From NCBI RefSeq assembly GCF_017874615.1, contig NZ_JAGIKV010000009.1:186001-250000 (forward strand): a stretch of DNA of 64,000 nucleotides. The letters run 5' to 3'. Source of the DNA: Paenibacillus xylanexedens. GTDB taxonomy: Bacteria; Bacillota; Bacilli; Paenibacillales; Paenibacillaceae. The translations under genes and the position numbers were made by a program. The notes under the pieces were generated by a model. The model saw nothing but the letters and a program-made list of their open reading frames with translations. It searched no databases and was not told where the DNA came from. Position 1 is the first letter of the stretch. Each line of letters begins with the position of its first letter. Below, piece by piece: positions 18,169 to 27,263 of this stretch.

Positions 18169-18336
18169 TCAGTATCTGGGCCTTTTAGCGTGAGGAATTG
18201 AATGATGCAATATATTAATACTAAAATGCGAATACTAAAGTTCGTGGATCAGTTCAAATGGTATTACGCCGGATCATCATCAGAGCATGCTTGTCTTACC
18301 GGACTAGAGCCCGTTTAGGCAAAAGGAGCGATTGTC

Positions 18337-18969
18337 ATGCTTACCAGAAAAATGCTGGTTCAAGGTCTGCCGGCTTTGTGGACAGAGCGTCTTGTCCTGC
18401 GATCATTACGTCAAAGTGATTACAGCACATTATCGGAACTCTTTTCCGATCCTCAAGTCATAAGATATGTGAACAGGGGAAGCCAGCCCACGCCAATCAG
18501 GGCGAGACGGTTATTGAACCAGATACGGAGCAGCAGCGCCAAGCTGGATTCGTTACATTATGGGATCTGCTGGAGAGGCAAGGAACAAGTGATTGGGATC
18601 ACCTCATTCCAGCACTGGAATGATCAGAATGGTACCGCACAGATTGGTTACATCCTGAACAGGTCCTGTTGGGGCAGGGGTGTGGCTACCGAGGCGGTAC
18701 AGCGGCTGCTGCAGTTTGGATTTGACGATCTTCATCTGGGGAGGGTGGAAGCACGTTGTTATGAGGCCAATGTATCTTCACAACGGGTGCTAAGCAAAAT
18801 AGGGATGTCCTATGAGCGGAGTCTTCCCTCGTTCGGACTGCATGATGAGGATGAAGAGGGATCAGAATCCCTGATGGATGTTAAAGTGTACAGTATGTAC
18901 CGGGAACAATACGTCAGACCGCTTCAGGAAAAAGACCTGCAAACCCTGGTATCTGACAAGCCGCAATGA
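18337..18969 (+). CDS. GNAT acetyltransferase, RimJ/RimL-like
   Basis: A 210-residue protein with the GNAT fold: TERLVLRSLRQSDY at the front, then IGYILNRSCWGRGVATEAV, which is the acetyl-CoA pyrophosphate loop, and ANVSSQRVLSKIGM near the end. This subgroup acetylates ribosomal protein N termini or small molecules; substrate cannot be told. AAAAGGAG precedes the ATG. The 168 bases upstream show no clear promoter. Two terminators follow at 19061 and 19114. Confidence 0.82.
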   Translation: MLTRKMLVQGLPALWTERLVLRSLRQSDYSTLSELFSDPQVIRYVNRGSQPTPIRARRLLNQIRSSSAKLDSLHYGICWRGKEQVIGITSFQHWNDQNGTAQIGYILNRSCWGRGVATEAVQRLLQFGFDDLHLGRVEARCYEANVSSQRVLSKIGMSYERSLPSFGLHDEDEEGSESLMDVKVYSMYREQYVRPLQEKDLQTLVSDKPQ

Positions 18970-19060
18970 CATAGAGTAAGAGTAGTCAAACGTGAATGAA
19001 TCGAACTTCAATCATTTGTTACACAATTGAAATATAGCTGCAATTGAACTCTAACAGACA

Positions 19061-19091
19061 GGGGGTAAACTTATCTCATGACCCCCTTTTT
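19061..19091 (+). terminator. Terminator after the GNAT gene
   Basis: GGGGGT pairs with ACCCCC across a 14-base loop, followed by TTTTT. Confidence 0.75.
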
Positions 19092-19113
19092 GATAATAGA
19101 TAATGCTGTTGGG

Positions 19114-19140
19114 ACCCGCGCGAGCGGGTTCATTTTTTTT
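19114..19140 (+). terminator. Second tandem terminator after the GNAT gene
   Basis: ACCCGC-GCGA-GCGGGT is followed by TCATTTTTTTT. It lies just before repeat copy C. Confidence 0.75.
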
Positions 19141-19144
19141 GCCC

Positions 19145-19375
19145 ATATAAGTTAACTGTGGAGTATTTACACTGGCCACTCCGATGACAGAATAACCTTC
19201 CGATCGCTGTTATCCCCAGATTTTTTTGATTCCCATATTTAGAAGGGAAAATCCGTTGATAGCGTATGCTTCCGATGCAGCTTTCTTTCAGAAAGCTTTT
19301 AGGAGAACACTTCGTTTCTTCTGGTTATTTCTGTCCTCTCCGTTATCGTGTAAATATGTAGTTTAACTTTATATA
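19145..19375 (-). repeat. Palindromic intergenic repeat, family 1, copy C (inverted)
   Basis: Read on the minus strand this matches copies A and D. Ends are ATATAAGTTAACT and AGTTTAACTTTATAT, inner arms GACAGAATAACC and GGTTATTTCTGTC, and the core holds GTTATCCCCAGATTTTTTTG. The second core arm (AAAATCCGTTGATAG) is more decayed than in the other copies. It sits between two convergent genes. Confidence 0.7.
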
Positions 19376-19402
19376 ATATTTTTTTGTTTAGAATTAAACC
19401 CA

Positions 19403-19437
19403 AAACCCCCACTGCGCTTGTTAACGCTGTGGGGGTT
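19403..19437. terminator. Terminator of the PHP phosphatase gene, usable from both sides
   Basis: AAACCCCCACTGCG pairs with CGCTGTGGGGGTTT across a 7-base loop. On the minus strand it is followed by a T-rich stretch, and it lies 21 bases past the stop. Confidence 0.8.
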
Positions 19438-19457
19438 TCTCTGTGGTTCTATTTATT

Positions 19458-20267
19458 TTACAGTGGTACAACCTGCATCTGTTTCTGCTTGAAGTATACC
19501 CAGTCGGTGAATCCGATCTCCTTGAGACGTGTACGAACGTCATCCAGCTCGTCTGCAACCCGCTGTGGTTTATGAGCGTCCGATCCAAATGTCACCTTCA
19601 CTCCATAATGATGGGCGCGTTCCAGAATGGCATCCGAGGGATACCAGCCACCGCTGAGTTTGGTTTTGCCAGATGTGTTAATTTCGATCGCTACGTTGGA
19701 TTCTGCAATGACCTGCAACGTTTCATCAATGGCCTGATCAGCGATAATTTCGGAGAAAGGTGGATAGTTTCCTTTCATCGCATCAATGTGTCCAAGAATC
19801 TGGAACATACCGCTGCGAGCCGATTGCCGGATCAATGAATAATAGCTCTCTTTCACTTCAACTTTGCGAGCATTGCTTAGTCCATTCCACCGGGTTTTGT
19901 TGAAGATACTCACATCCTCGGTATGATGAACTGAACCAATAATATAGTCAAAAGGATACTGTCCCAGTGTGGTACGGTACAATTCTGCATGAGCAGGGAA
20001 GTAGTCGGATTCAATGCCGAGCAGTACATCGATTTTACCAACGTACTCTTCTTTCAAAGCAAGGACTTCTTCCGCATAATGCTGCAACTCAGACTTGCCC
20101 ATTGCGATCCGGGGAAATGCCTGCTCAAGCTCACTGCCAAAGTATGGCGTATGATCCGAGATACCGATGGCCTGAAGTCCTGCCTTAATACCTGCCTCTA
20201 TATAATCGCGGATGTTGCCGTCTGCGTGACCACAACGAAAATGATGTGTATGAAGATCGAATTTCAT
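19458..20267 (-). CDS. Histidinol-phosphatase, PHP family (HisJ-like)
   Basis: 269 residues with PHP-superfamily metal motifs in order: DLHTHHFRCGHADG, ISDHTPY, GIESDYF, GSVHH, GHIDAMK and GSDAHKP. Length and order match HisJ (YtvP) of Bacillus, which dephosphorylates histidinol phosphate in histidine synthesis. Other PHP phosphoesterases look similar, so the substrate is a family-level inference. I chose 20267 because AAGGAAGG lies 7 bases upstream; an earlier ATG at 20288 does not. It follows a LysR gene by 30 bases on the same strand and no his operon is nearby. Confidence 0.8.
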   Translation of the reverse strand: MKFDLHTHHFRCGHADGNIRDYIEAGIKAGLQAIGISDHTPYFGSELEQAFPRIAMGKSELQHYAEEVLALKEEYVGKIDVLLGIESDYFPAHAELYRTTLGQYPFDYIIGSVHHTEDVSIFNKTRWNGLSNARKVEVKESYYSLIRQSARSGMFQILGHIDAMKGNYPPFSEIIADQAIDETLQVIAESNVAIEINTSGKTKLSGGWYPSDAILERAHHYGVKVTFGSDAHKPQRVADELDDVRTRLKEIGFTDWVYFKQKQMQVVPL

Positions 20268-20297
20268 ATGGAATCCTTCCTTTCTCATGGCTCATTG

Positions 20298-21200
20298 TCA
20301 TTCTGAACTGATGAATTGGGTTTCCGGCATGCCTTTGAGGTCACTTATGAATTGTTGCATTGCTGAGTTAAGGTATCGACTGGACTTATAGATGACACCA
20401 ACAGGGTGACTGACCTCCAGCTCACTTAAGGGTATCATTCGCAATGTACCTTGACGCAACTCATGCGCAACAGATTGTTTAGAGATAACAGCTGCCCCGA
20501 GATCAATCTCGACCATCCGTTTCACTTCTTCGCTGCTCGACAACTCCATTACAATATTAGGTTCAATATTATGTTTCTTGAAGATCGTTTCTGTAAACCT
20601 TCGTCCTACTGTATCAGGGGACAGCAGAATCAATGGTGTACTCCGGAGCACATCCACTGCAGCATGTTTTTTCTTCGCCAGCGGATGGGAAGGAGATACG
20701 ACGAGTTCAAATGTGTCATAGTACAGCACAGATGTATTCAGGTTGGGATTACGCTCCGTGAGATAACCGATACCAATATCAACCAGACCATTTTCGACCT
20801 GGGTATAGATCTGTGATGAAGGAAGGGATTGGATACTGGTTTTGATCAGCGGGAATTGATCTTGGAAATAGGATAACACCCTTGGCAAGATCTGAATAGC
20901 AATGGAAGTTGTTGTGCCTAACACGATACGTCCCTGAGGCGTTTCATCGAGATCGGACAATTTTTGTTTCAACTCATCAACGATGTCGAGCATCCGTTCA
21001 GCGTGGTCCAGGAATACCTGTCCACGGTCTGTCAGGGTAACGGGTTGGTTCCGATCCACAAGAACGGTGCTGAATTCGTCCTCCAGACTTTTGATCTGGG
21101 CCGAGACGGCAGGCTGGGTAAGGTTTAGAAGTTCTCCCGCTTTGCGGAAGCTCATCGTTTTGGAAATGGTAATTAGTGTCTCCAGTTGGCTTATGTTCAT
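20298..21200 (-). CDS. LysR-family regulator upstream of the PHP phosphatase
   Basis: 300 residues. The winged-helix N terminus includes SFRKAGELLNLTQPAVSAQI, followed by a LysR effector-binding domain. The CysL/CbbR-like branch is suggested by overall pattern but not proven. GCAAGGAGG precedes the ATG at 6-7 bases. The PHP phosphatase follows after 30 bases, so the two are probably co-transcribed; effector and target genes are unknown. Confidence 0.85.
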   Translation of the reverse strand: MNISQLETLITISKTMSFRKAGELLNLTQPAVSAQIKSLEDEFSTVLVDRNQPVTLTDRGQVFLDHAERMLDIVDELKQKLSDLDETPQGRIVLGTTTSIAIQILPRVLSYFQDQFPLIKTSIQSLPSSQIYTQVENGLVDIGIGYLTERNPNLNTSVLYYDTFELVVSPSHPLAKKKHAAVDVLRSTPLILLSPDTVGRRFTETIFKKHNIEPNIVMELSSSEEVKRMVEIDLGAAVISKQSVAHELRQGTLRMIPLSELEVSHPVGVIYKSSRYLNSAMQQFISDLKGMPETQFISSE

Positions 21201-21656
21201 AGGTGACCTCCTTGCAGGAAAAGTATCTTCGATATGTAGATGTGATGCGATGTAATCCCGTAACTGGTTATTGTTCCGTTATCTTAAATTATAGGTGATT
21301 CAGTACAGCAGAGCAATGAAGGTAATGATCAGGATCAAAAGTAGTTCAAGAGACTGTGAAAAAAACGCGAATACAAGAATTTGATTTTTTTAACAGTTGT
21401 GAAAAAGCAGTAATAAAGTCCTAAATGCCTTTTGCCACGCACGATGATCGAAATGCTTTCTTCAAAAGAAGTGAAAAGCTCTATTTATTCGCTAGAATCA
21501 GCTATAAACATTTGCCCCACGGATGACGATAAATTATAGTACACATGATTTAACGAATTCTTAATGAATTCTTGTACGTGATAAAGTATAATAAATTTAA
21601 TGAATATGGGACTTTTGGTGTGTGACCAATAACCCAGTGTGAGGGGGACATAGACA
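21201..21656. other. 455-base divergent intergenic region
   Basis: Between the lysR gene and the CheX-like gene I see no gene or repeat. A TATAAT box at 21587-21592 lies about 65 bases before the CheX-like start and may be its -10, without a convincing -35. Confidence 0.4.
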
Positions 21657-22115
21657 GTGAAAGCGGAAGTGATTAATCCTTTCCTGGAATCGGCACGGAA
21701 CGTATTCGAACAGCTCATCCAGGTTTCGCCTTCCACCGGGAGTCTTGGCGTGAAGAATGTAGAGTACATTGCAGACCATGTCTGGATCGTGATCGGAATG
21801 ACCGGACAACTTAGCGGAAACATTGTATTTGGAATCAATGAACAAGTTGCATTGAAAATTGTATCTGCGATGATGGGTGGTTTTGTCATTACAGAAATGG
21901 ATGAAATGAGCAAAAGTGCGATTTCGGAACTGGGTAATATGATCAGTGGTAATGCCAGCACCATCCTGTCTAATCAGGGTGTTGTGGTCGATATTACACC
22001 TCCACAAGTGATGAAGTCTGAACATCTGACTGCATTTAGTGCAACGAAAGCACTGAGCATTCCTTTGCTGATGGACGGCATTGGTGAGATGGATATTCAG
22101 GTCATGATCTCGTAG
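21657..22115 (+). CDS. CheX-like phosphatase domain protein
   Basis: A 152-residue single-domain protein of the CheC/CheX type. SAISELGNMISGNASTIL holds the E-x-x-N pair that these phosphatases use to hydrolyse the aspartyl phosphate of CheY. CheX forms dimers and lowers CheY-P in chemotaxis. The start is GTG at 21657 with GAGGGGG 11 bases upstream. No other chemotaxis genes are in view, so a role with another response regulator is possible. Confidence 0.85.
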   Translation: MKAEVINPFLESARNVFEQLIQVSPSTGSLGVKNVEYIADHVWIVIGMTGQLSGNIVFGINEQVALKIVSAMMGGFVITEMDEMSKSAISELGNMISGNASTILSNQGVVVDITPPQVMKSEHLTAFSATKALSIPLLMDGIGEMDIQVMIS

Positions 22116-22171
22116 AATAGAGCCATACGCCTCAAGAGGCAATATGTGTTCAATACGGGAGGACATCGGGT

Positions 22172-22945
22172 ATGCTGAAAGATCAGGTAGTGTTTATTAC
22201 AGGTGCATCGAGTGGTATCGGTGCGCTGTGTGCGCAGATGCTGATAGAAGAAGGAGCCATCCCGATTCTGGCTGCCCGTTCACGGGACAAGTTGGAAGAG
22301 ATTGGTGCCTCGCTGAAAGGGCCGCATGAATTACTCACGCTTGATGTTACGGATAGTGAGCAAGTTCAGGCAGCTGTGGATGCGATATTGCATAAATACG
22401 GACGAATCGACATTTTGCTGAACAATGCAGGTTACGGGAAATTCGCAGCGATGACAGAGATGTCTGTACAGGAATTCGATGAGATGATGGACGTTAATTA
22501 CATGGGCATTGTCCGCTGCACCAAAGCAGTGCTTCCACAAATGCTGGAACGTGGCAAAGGTCAGATTGTGAACGTGGCCTCCATGGCTGGCAAAATCGGT
22601 ACGGCCAAATCCGCTTCCTATACAGCTACGAAACACGCTGTACTCGGATTTAGTAATGCGCTGCGTCAAGAGCTTCGCAAGACTGGCGTCATGGTGACAA
22701 CGATTAATCCAGGTCCGATTGATACACCATTTTTCCACCGGGCGGACCCATCTGGCAATTATGTGAATAATGTACGCTGGATGATGTTGAAACCGGAAGA
22801 CGTTGCGGGTCATATGATTCGGGCGATGAAAAAGCGCAAGGAAGAAGTGAATCTGCCAAGACTTGCTTCTGCTGGCATATGGTTGTACCAGCTATTTCCT
22901 CGTCTTGCAGATCGATTGTCGCACGGTGTAATGAATCAGAAGTAA
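22172..22945 (+). CDS. Short-chain dehydrogenase/reductase
   Basis: 257 residues, a classical SDR. TGASSGIG binds the dinucleotide near residue 12, NNAG follows near residue 88, and the catalytic pair is YTATK with the upstream serine in VASMAGK. The arginines after the second strand (AARSRDKL) favour NADPH. Similar proteins are often named YqjQ-type oxidoreductases in Bacillus; substrate unknown. GGGAGG precedes the ATG and a strong terminator follows. Confidence 0.85.
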   Translation: MLKDQVVFITGASSGIGALCAQMLIEEGAIPILAARSRDKLEEIGASLKGPHELLTLDVTDSEQVQAAVDAILHKYGRIDILLNNAGYGKFAAMTEMSVQEFDEMMDVNYMGIVRCTKAVLPQMLERGKGQIVNVASMAGKIGTAKSASYTATKHAVLGFSNALRQELRKTGVMVTTINPGPIDTPFFHRADPSGNYVNNVRWMMLKPEDVAGHMIRAMKKRKEEVNLPRLASAGIWLYQLFPRLADRLSHGVMNQK

Positions 22946-22977
22946 ATGTGATACGAGGCATCATATACGGAATGAAA

Positions 22978-23010
22978 GAAAGGCTCCGCCGAGGGGCTTT
23001 TCTTTTTTTT
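22978..23010 (+). terminator. Terminator of the SDR gene
   Basis: GAAAGGCTCC pairs with GGGGCTTTTC across a 5-base loop, followed by eight T. Confidence 0.85.
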
Positions 23011-23114
23011 GGCGTGTATACATACAATTCTGGAATAAGATTTGGTACACAGGCTTTTTTCGCATATAATGAAAGGTAATGTGATGACAGGCTTCGGTAA
23101 TATACAAGCAACTT

Positions 23115-23304
23115 ATATGTTCAACTAAACTTTTACACAATAACGGAGAGGACAGAAATAACCTGAAGAAGCGAAGCGTGCACCTTTATCCCCGGATTTT
23201 TCCTTTTGAAAAAAAGGAATCAAAAAAATCTGGGGATAACAGTGATCGGAAGGTTGTTCTGTCCTCGTAGTGTCAGTGTAATTACTCATTAGTTGAACTT
23301 ATAT
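23115..23304 (+). repeat. Palindromic intergenic repeat, family 1, copy D (best preserved)
   Basis: The ends are ATATGTTCAACTAA and TTAGTTGAACTTATAT. Next inward are GAGGACAGAAATAACCT and AGGTTGTTCTGTCCTC, then the core ATCCCCGGATTTTT and AAAAAAATCTGGGGAT around CCTTTTGAAAAAAAGG. The three nested arms make a palindrome of about 190 bases. It lies immediately upstream of the helicase gene, within its probable leader. Confidence 0.8.
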
Positions 23305-23340
23305 AACATCAAAATGAATAAATTAAAAGGATGGACATAC

Positions 23341-24714
23341 ATGACGAATCAAACATTTGCTTCAATTGGCGTGGAACAGGATCTGGAGGCCGTTTTGGCG
23401 AAACACGGCATTAACGAACCTTCACCTGTACAGGCTCAGACGATCCCGGTTATTTTGGAAGGCCGAGATGTCGTATCCAAATCCCAGACGGGAACAGGAA
23501 AAACGCTGGCATATCTGCTACCACTGCTACAATCCATCAAAATGGATATCAAAGGCACGCAGAAACTCATTATTGCACCTACGCAAGAGCTGGCGATGCA
23601 GATTGTACGTGAAGCGCAGCGTTATGCGGAAGAACGTAAGATCGGCGTATTAGGTCTGATTGGAGGCGCAGCGGCTAAACGTCAGATCGAGAAGCTGCGT
23701 GAGCATCCACAATTGGTAGTGGGTACACCGGGACGACTGAAGGAATTGATTACACTCAAAAAACTGAAAATGCACAACGTCTCTACGATTGTTATCGATG
23801 AAGCGGACCAAGTGTTCCAACTTGGCGGCGTAAGTGACGTGAACTTTGTACTCAAGAGCGCATTGCGGGACCGTCAACTGATCTTCCTATCAGCAACCAT
23901 TGATGAGCATACGGCTGGACTCGCAAAGCGTGAGATGAAAGAGCCTGTTCAGATCGGAATTGAACCGGATCGAGCTACGGCTGCGGGCCTTGAGCATTAT
24001 TATTTTGTAGAAGAAAACCGCAACAAAATTGACATGCTGCGTCGTCTGGTTAGACAGTACAATCCGGATCGGGCAATCGTATTTGTGAATGCAACCGAAG
24101 ATATTGGTGAAGTTGAAGCAAAAATGAATCATCTGGGCTTGTCCGCTGCTGCGCTGTATGGAGATGCTGACAAAGTGACCCGCAGTAACGTATTGTCTGC
24201 CTTCCGTAATGGCAAACTTCAGTTGCTGATTGCCAGCGAAGTGGCTGCCAGAGGACTGGATATCGAAGGCTTGCCAATGGTCATTAACTATGACCCTGCC
24301 TTTGATTCGGAGCACTATGTTCACCGTGCAGGTCGTACAGGCCGGATGGGACGCTCGGGTATCGTTTTGTCCATTGTGGATGAAACACAGATCTTTATTA
24401 TGCGTAAATTCGCACGCGAACTCGGAATCGAACTGTCAGAACGTGTACTCTTTGGCGGTAAAGTACTGGAGGCTGACCCGCGTCCCGACACGCGGCCTGA
24501 GGGACATTCCTTCTCCAGAAAACCAGGACAATCCAGAGATCGCAAACCAGGTCAGGGCAATCGTAATGGGGGAACCCGAGCTACAATCTCCAATTCGCGT
24601 CCAGCAGGTAGCAAACCAACGGGTAATACAGGCCGCGCGGAGCGCGACCAGGATCGCAAAAACAAAGGAGCACCCAAGTGGAGTAAAGACAAAGCGCCAC
24701 GCTCCGAAGAATAG
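23341..24714 (+). CDS. DEAD-box RNA helicase
   Basis: 457 residues with the full helicase set: Q motif near the N terminus, SQTGTGKT (motif I), PTQELA, GTPGR, VIDEAD, SAT, and HRAGRTGRMGR (motif VI). A basic, Gly/Arg/Pro/Lys-rich tail of about 75 residues follows, as in RNA-binding tails of cold-shock helicases. It unwinds short RNA duplexes with ATP in ribosome assembly or mRNA decay; Bacillus YfmL and CshA are comparable. The start at 23341 has AAAAGGATGG upstream; an in-frame ATG at 23293 lies inside repeat copy D. ecsA follows after 27 bases. Confidence 0.9.
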   Translation: MTNQTFASIGVEQDLEAVLAKHGINEPSPVQAQTIPVILEGRDVVSKSQTGTGKTLAYLLPLLQSIKMDIKGTQKLIIAPTQELAMQIVREAQRYAEERKIGVLGLIGGAAAKRQIEKLREHPQLVVGTPGRLKELITLKKLKMHNVSTIVIDEADQVFQLGGVSDVNFVLKSALRDRQLIFLSATIDEHTAGLAKREMKEPVQIGIEPDRATAAGLEHYYFVEENRNKIDMLRRLVRQYNPDRAIVFVNATEDIGEVEAKMNHLGLSAAALYGDADKVTRSNVLSAFRNGKLQLLIASEVAARGLDIEGLPMVINYDPAFDSEHYVHRAGRTGRMGRSGIVLSIVDETQIFIMRKFARELGIELSERVLFGGKVLEADPRPDTRPEGHSFSRKPGQSRDRKPGQGNRNGGTRATISNSRPAGSKPTGNTGRAERDQDRKNKGAPKWSKDKAPRSEE

Positions 24715-24741
24715 AATCTGACGAAAGGGGTGCAGGGATAG

Positions 24742-25494
24742 ATGGAAAACGTTCAATCGCCTGTTCTGCAAATCAGCGGGTTAAGCGGAGGTTATAGTGC
24801 CAAACGGCCGGTCCTTCACGGCATTGATCTGGAAGTTGGACGTGGAGAGATGGTCGGACTAATCGGCTTAAACGGTGCTGGCAAAAGCACAACCATGAAA
24901 CACATCCTCGGCTTGATGACACCTCAACAGGGCGAAGTGCGAGTGATGGGCAAGAAGCGGGACGAGGATGCGCAGATCTACCAATCGGCTATGGCATTTG
25001 TACCGGAATCACCCGAACTGTATGATGAGATGACGGTGATGGAGCACCTGGAGTTTACGGCAAGAGCGTACAATGTGTCGGAGGCTGATTTCAAACAACG
25101 TACGGAGAAACTGCTGGAACTGTTCCGTATGAATGAGAAAAGTACAAGTCTGTCGACTCACCTGTCCAAGGGGATGAGACAAAAGGTCATGATTATGTGT
25201 GCTTTTGTGGCAGGACCACCACTGTACATCATTGATGAGCCTTTCCTGGGGCTGGACCCGCTGGGTATTCGCTCTTTGCTTGATTTTATGCTGGAGATGA
25301 AAGCTTCGGGATCATCCATCCTGCTCAGTTCACACATTCTGTCCACGATTGAAAATTACTGTGACCGTTTTATCGTTCTGCACCGTGGGCAGGTTATTGC
25401 TCAAGGGACGCTGAATGAACTGCGCTCCCAATTCGGGGAATCGGATGCCACGCTGGAGCACATGTTCTATTCCCTCGTACAAGGCAGGGATTGA
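24742..25494 (+). CDS. ecsA: ABC transporter ATPase EcsA
   Basis: 250 residues. Walker A is GLNGAGKST, the signature is HLSKGMRQK, Walker B is LYIIDEPFLGLDP and the switch histidine is in SSHIL. EcsA powers EcsB; in Bacillus the pair affects exoenzyme secretion, competence and processing by intramembrane protease RasP. The next gene overlaps by four bases (ATGA) and matches EcsB in length, which fixes the assignment. Confidence 0.9.
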   Translation: MENVQSPVLQISGLSGGYSAKRPVLHGIDLEVGRGEMVGLIGLNGAGKSTTMKHILGLMTPQQGEVRVMGKKRDEDAQIYQSAMAFVPESPELYDEMTVMEHLEFTARAYNVSEADFKQRTEKLLELFRMNEKSTSLSTHLSKGMRQKVMIMCAFVAGPPLYIIDEPFLGLDPLGIRSLLDFMLEMKASGSSILLSSHILSTIENYCDRFIVLHRGQVIAQGTLNELRSQFGESDATLEHMFYSLVQGRD

Positions 25495-26714
25495 GCATGG
25501 ATCTCAAGCTGCTATGGAAGCAAAGACGCACAGGATTCTGGAACGGAATTCTTCCTTATCTGGGTTATGTGATCCAGAGCGGTGTAGCTATGGTCTTTTT
25601 ATTTCTCGTCATTGCGTTCTCCGCCTGGTATACATCGTTTGTTCAGAACATTCCGGCGGAATTTCCGATTCGCTGGATTGCATTGCTGCTGCTGGCACCA
25701 CTAGTGCTGTTTAGCAGTTATCGTACATATCTGCTTCCGGCAGATATTGTGTTCCTGCGACCACAGGAATACCGGATGCAGGAATATTTGAAGAACAGCT
25801 TTGCCCGAGGCATCATCTATAAAAGTCTGGGCTTGCTACTTGTGTTTGTTACACTGTGGCCGCTCTATGTCAGAGCAGATCTGGATGCACGGCCATTTGG
25901 CTGGTTCATCGTGTTCCTGCTGCTGTGGAAAGGGTTGTCCAGTTATGGAGCATGGCAAGAGCTAAGAATGGTTCAGGTCGGGGCAGCAAGAGGATATCGT
26001 CTCTTGCGATGGGCTCTGGCAGTGCTGGCGATTGCAGCTTGGCTGTGGCAGCCACCGCAGCGCAGTGTCTGGTTCCTGCTGTTGCTGGCTGTTGTCTACA
26101 TCGTCGCCCTGCGTATACCGGTGAAACATCGGGTAGCGTGGGAACGACTGATTCAGGTGGAGCAGGGGCAGGCTGGCAGAGTCATGCGGACGCTTGGCTG
26201 GTTCGTGGATGTACCTTCATCCGGACAGAAAGTAAGTTCGCGTCGCTGGCTTAGCAAATGGGGGAGCGGTCTTCCTTGGAATGCAGGGAAAGCTTACCGT
26301 TACTTGATAACCAAAACGTTTATTCGAACCGAAGTGTTTTCAATCGTGTTACGCTTAATTGTACTGGGCATGTTACTATCCTGGTGGACAGCAGGCAGCT
26401 ACTTTGGTGTCGGTGTGTATCTGTTTTTCCTGTTGCTTGCAGGTGTTCAGTTAGGTGCGATGCGTCGCAGTCATAGTGAATCGTTCTGGATTATGATCTA
26501 TCCAATCTCGGGAGAAAGTCGTCGTTCTCAGGTGTTAGGATTCATATTCCATCTGCACGCACTGGCTGCGTTGCTCATGTGGCTGCCTATGCTGGCTGCC
26601 GGAGCAAGCGGACTGACTGTCACCGGAGTAGCACTTATTTTGGGTATACTGGTGATTGTGATCATGCGGCGTTCGCAAGGTAACAAGTGGTTGAAGGAAG
26701 AAGAGGACGAGTAA
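25491..26714 (+). CDS. ecsB: ABC transporter membrane protein EcsB
   Basis: A 407-residue polytopic membrane protein with roughly eight or more hydrophobic segments, the length of Bacillus EcsB (408). It starts within the ecsA stop (ATGA overlap), so translation is coupled. EcsB forms the membrane channel with EcsA. Sequence motifs are few, and the call rests on length, topology and the partner gene. A strong terminator follows at 26783. Confidence 0.87.
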   Translation: MSMDLKLLWKQRRTGFWNGILPYLGYVIQSGVAMVFLFLVIAFSAWYTSFVQNIPAEFPIRWIALLLLAPLVLFSSYRTYLLPADIVFLRPQEYRMQEYLKNSFARGIIYKSLGLLLVFVTLWPLYVRADLDARPFGWFIVFLLLWKGLSSYGAWQELRMVQVGAARGYRLLRWALAVLAIAAWLWQPPQRSVWFLLLLAVVYIVALRIPVKHRVAWERLIQVEQGQAGRVMRTLGWFVDVPSSGQKVSSRRWLSKWGSGLPWNAGKAYRYLITKTFIRTEVFSIVLRLIVLGMLLSWWTAGSYFGVGVYLFFLLLAGVQLGAMRRSHSESFWIMIYPISGESRRSQVLGFIFHLHALAALLMWLPMLAAGASGLTVTGVALILGILVIVIMRRSQGNKWLKEEEDE

Positions 26715-26782
26715 ACGATCGGACACCTGACCAACTCGGATTATTACATTGGGTTCATCAGTGAGAGGTACAAAAGATAACA

Positions 26783-26824
26783 AAAGAAGGGTATTCCGGG
26801 CTGTGTCCCGGTATACCCTTCTTT
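26783..26824. terminator. Bidirectional terminator between ecsB and the YjcZ gene
   Basis: AAAGAAGGGTATTCCGGG pairs with CCCGGTATACCCTTCTTT across a 6-base loop with one mismatch. A and T runs on both sides serve the two convergent genes. Confidence 0.9.
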
Positions 26825-26883
26825 GTGCTGTAATGGAATCATGTAGTTAGATCACTTGGTTCTCTCGCAAGTGTGTATTGGTA

Positions 26884-27012
26884 CTAACAGAGGAACGATT
26901 TAGTGATGATCACGAGCAAGATGAACAGAACGAGAATAGCACCTGTGTTTGTAAATCCTCCGCCGTAACCGCCGCATCCATAACCGCCTCTTGTATCTTC
27001 AACTCCAGACAT
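26884..27012 (-). CDS. YjcZ-family sporulation peptide, 42 aa
   Basis: The 42-residue product has a Gly/Tyr-rich head (RGGYGCGGYGGGF) and one hydrophobic helix (AILVLFILLVIIT) ending in KSFLC. This is the YjcZ family, small hydrophobic peptides found repeatedly in spore-forming Bacillales and linked to sporulation. AAAGGGG lies before the ATG. The upstream box at 27061 may be read by a mother-cell sigma factor. Confidence 0.88.
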   Translation of the reverse strand: MSGVEDTRGGYGCGGYGGGFTNTGAILVLFILLVIITKSFLC

Positions 27013-27060
27013 GGTCATTCCCCTTTCAAGTGGTTGTTTGGCACGCCCTTGCGTACATCG

Positions 27061-27069
27061 TATATTATG
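27061..27069 (-). promoter_or_regulatory. Possible sigma-K type -10 box of the YjcZ gene
   Basis: On the minus strand the box reads CATAATATA, fitting CATANNNTA, about 50 bases before the start. The expected AC at -35 is not in the ideal place. Confidence 0.3.
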
Positions 27070-27178
27070 TGCCGGGGGGTTAGGCTGATTGGGCCGATGC
27101 CCGGTAAAGCGAGAAATTAAAGCTTTTGGGCACCTGTCCGGGGGAGTGGAGTAGTATCATGCGAGTTGCAAAACACAA

Positions 27179-27234
27179 AAGAACCCTTTGTATATCCAGA
27201 GACATGAAACGTCGCCGTTATACAAAGGGTTCTT
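27179..27234 (-). terminator. Terminator of the aminotransferase gene
   Basis: AAGAACCCTTTGTATA and TATACAAAGGGTTCTT are perfect 16-base arms around a 24-base loop, followed on the minus strand by a T-rich tail, 30 bases past the stop. Confidence 0.85.
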
Positions 27235-27263
27235 ATATCATTCAGGGTATAGGTCTGTGTTAA

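Noticed and set aside
26878..27120. An 80-codon plus-strand frame in the YjcZ region
   Set aside because: The minus-strand YjcZ peptide with its ribosome site and typical Gly/Tyr head explains this sequence.
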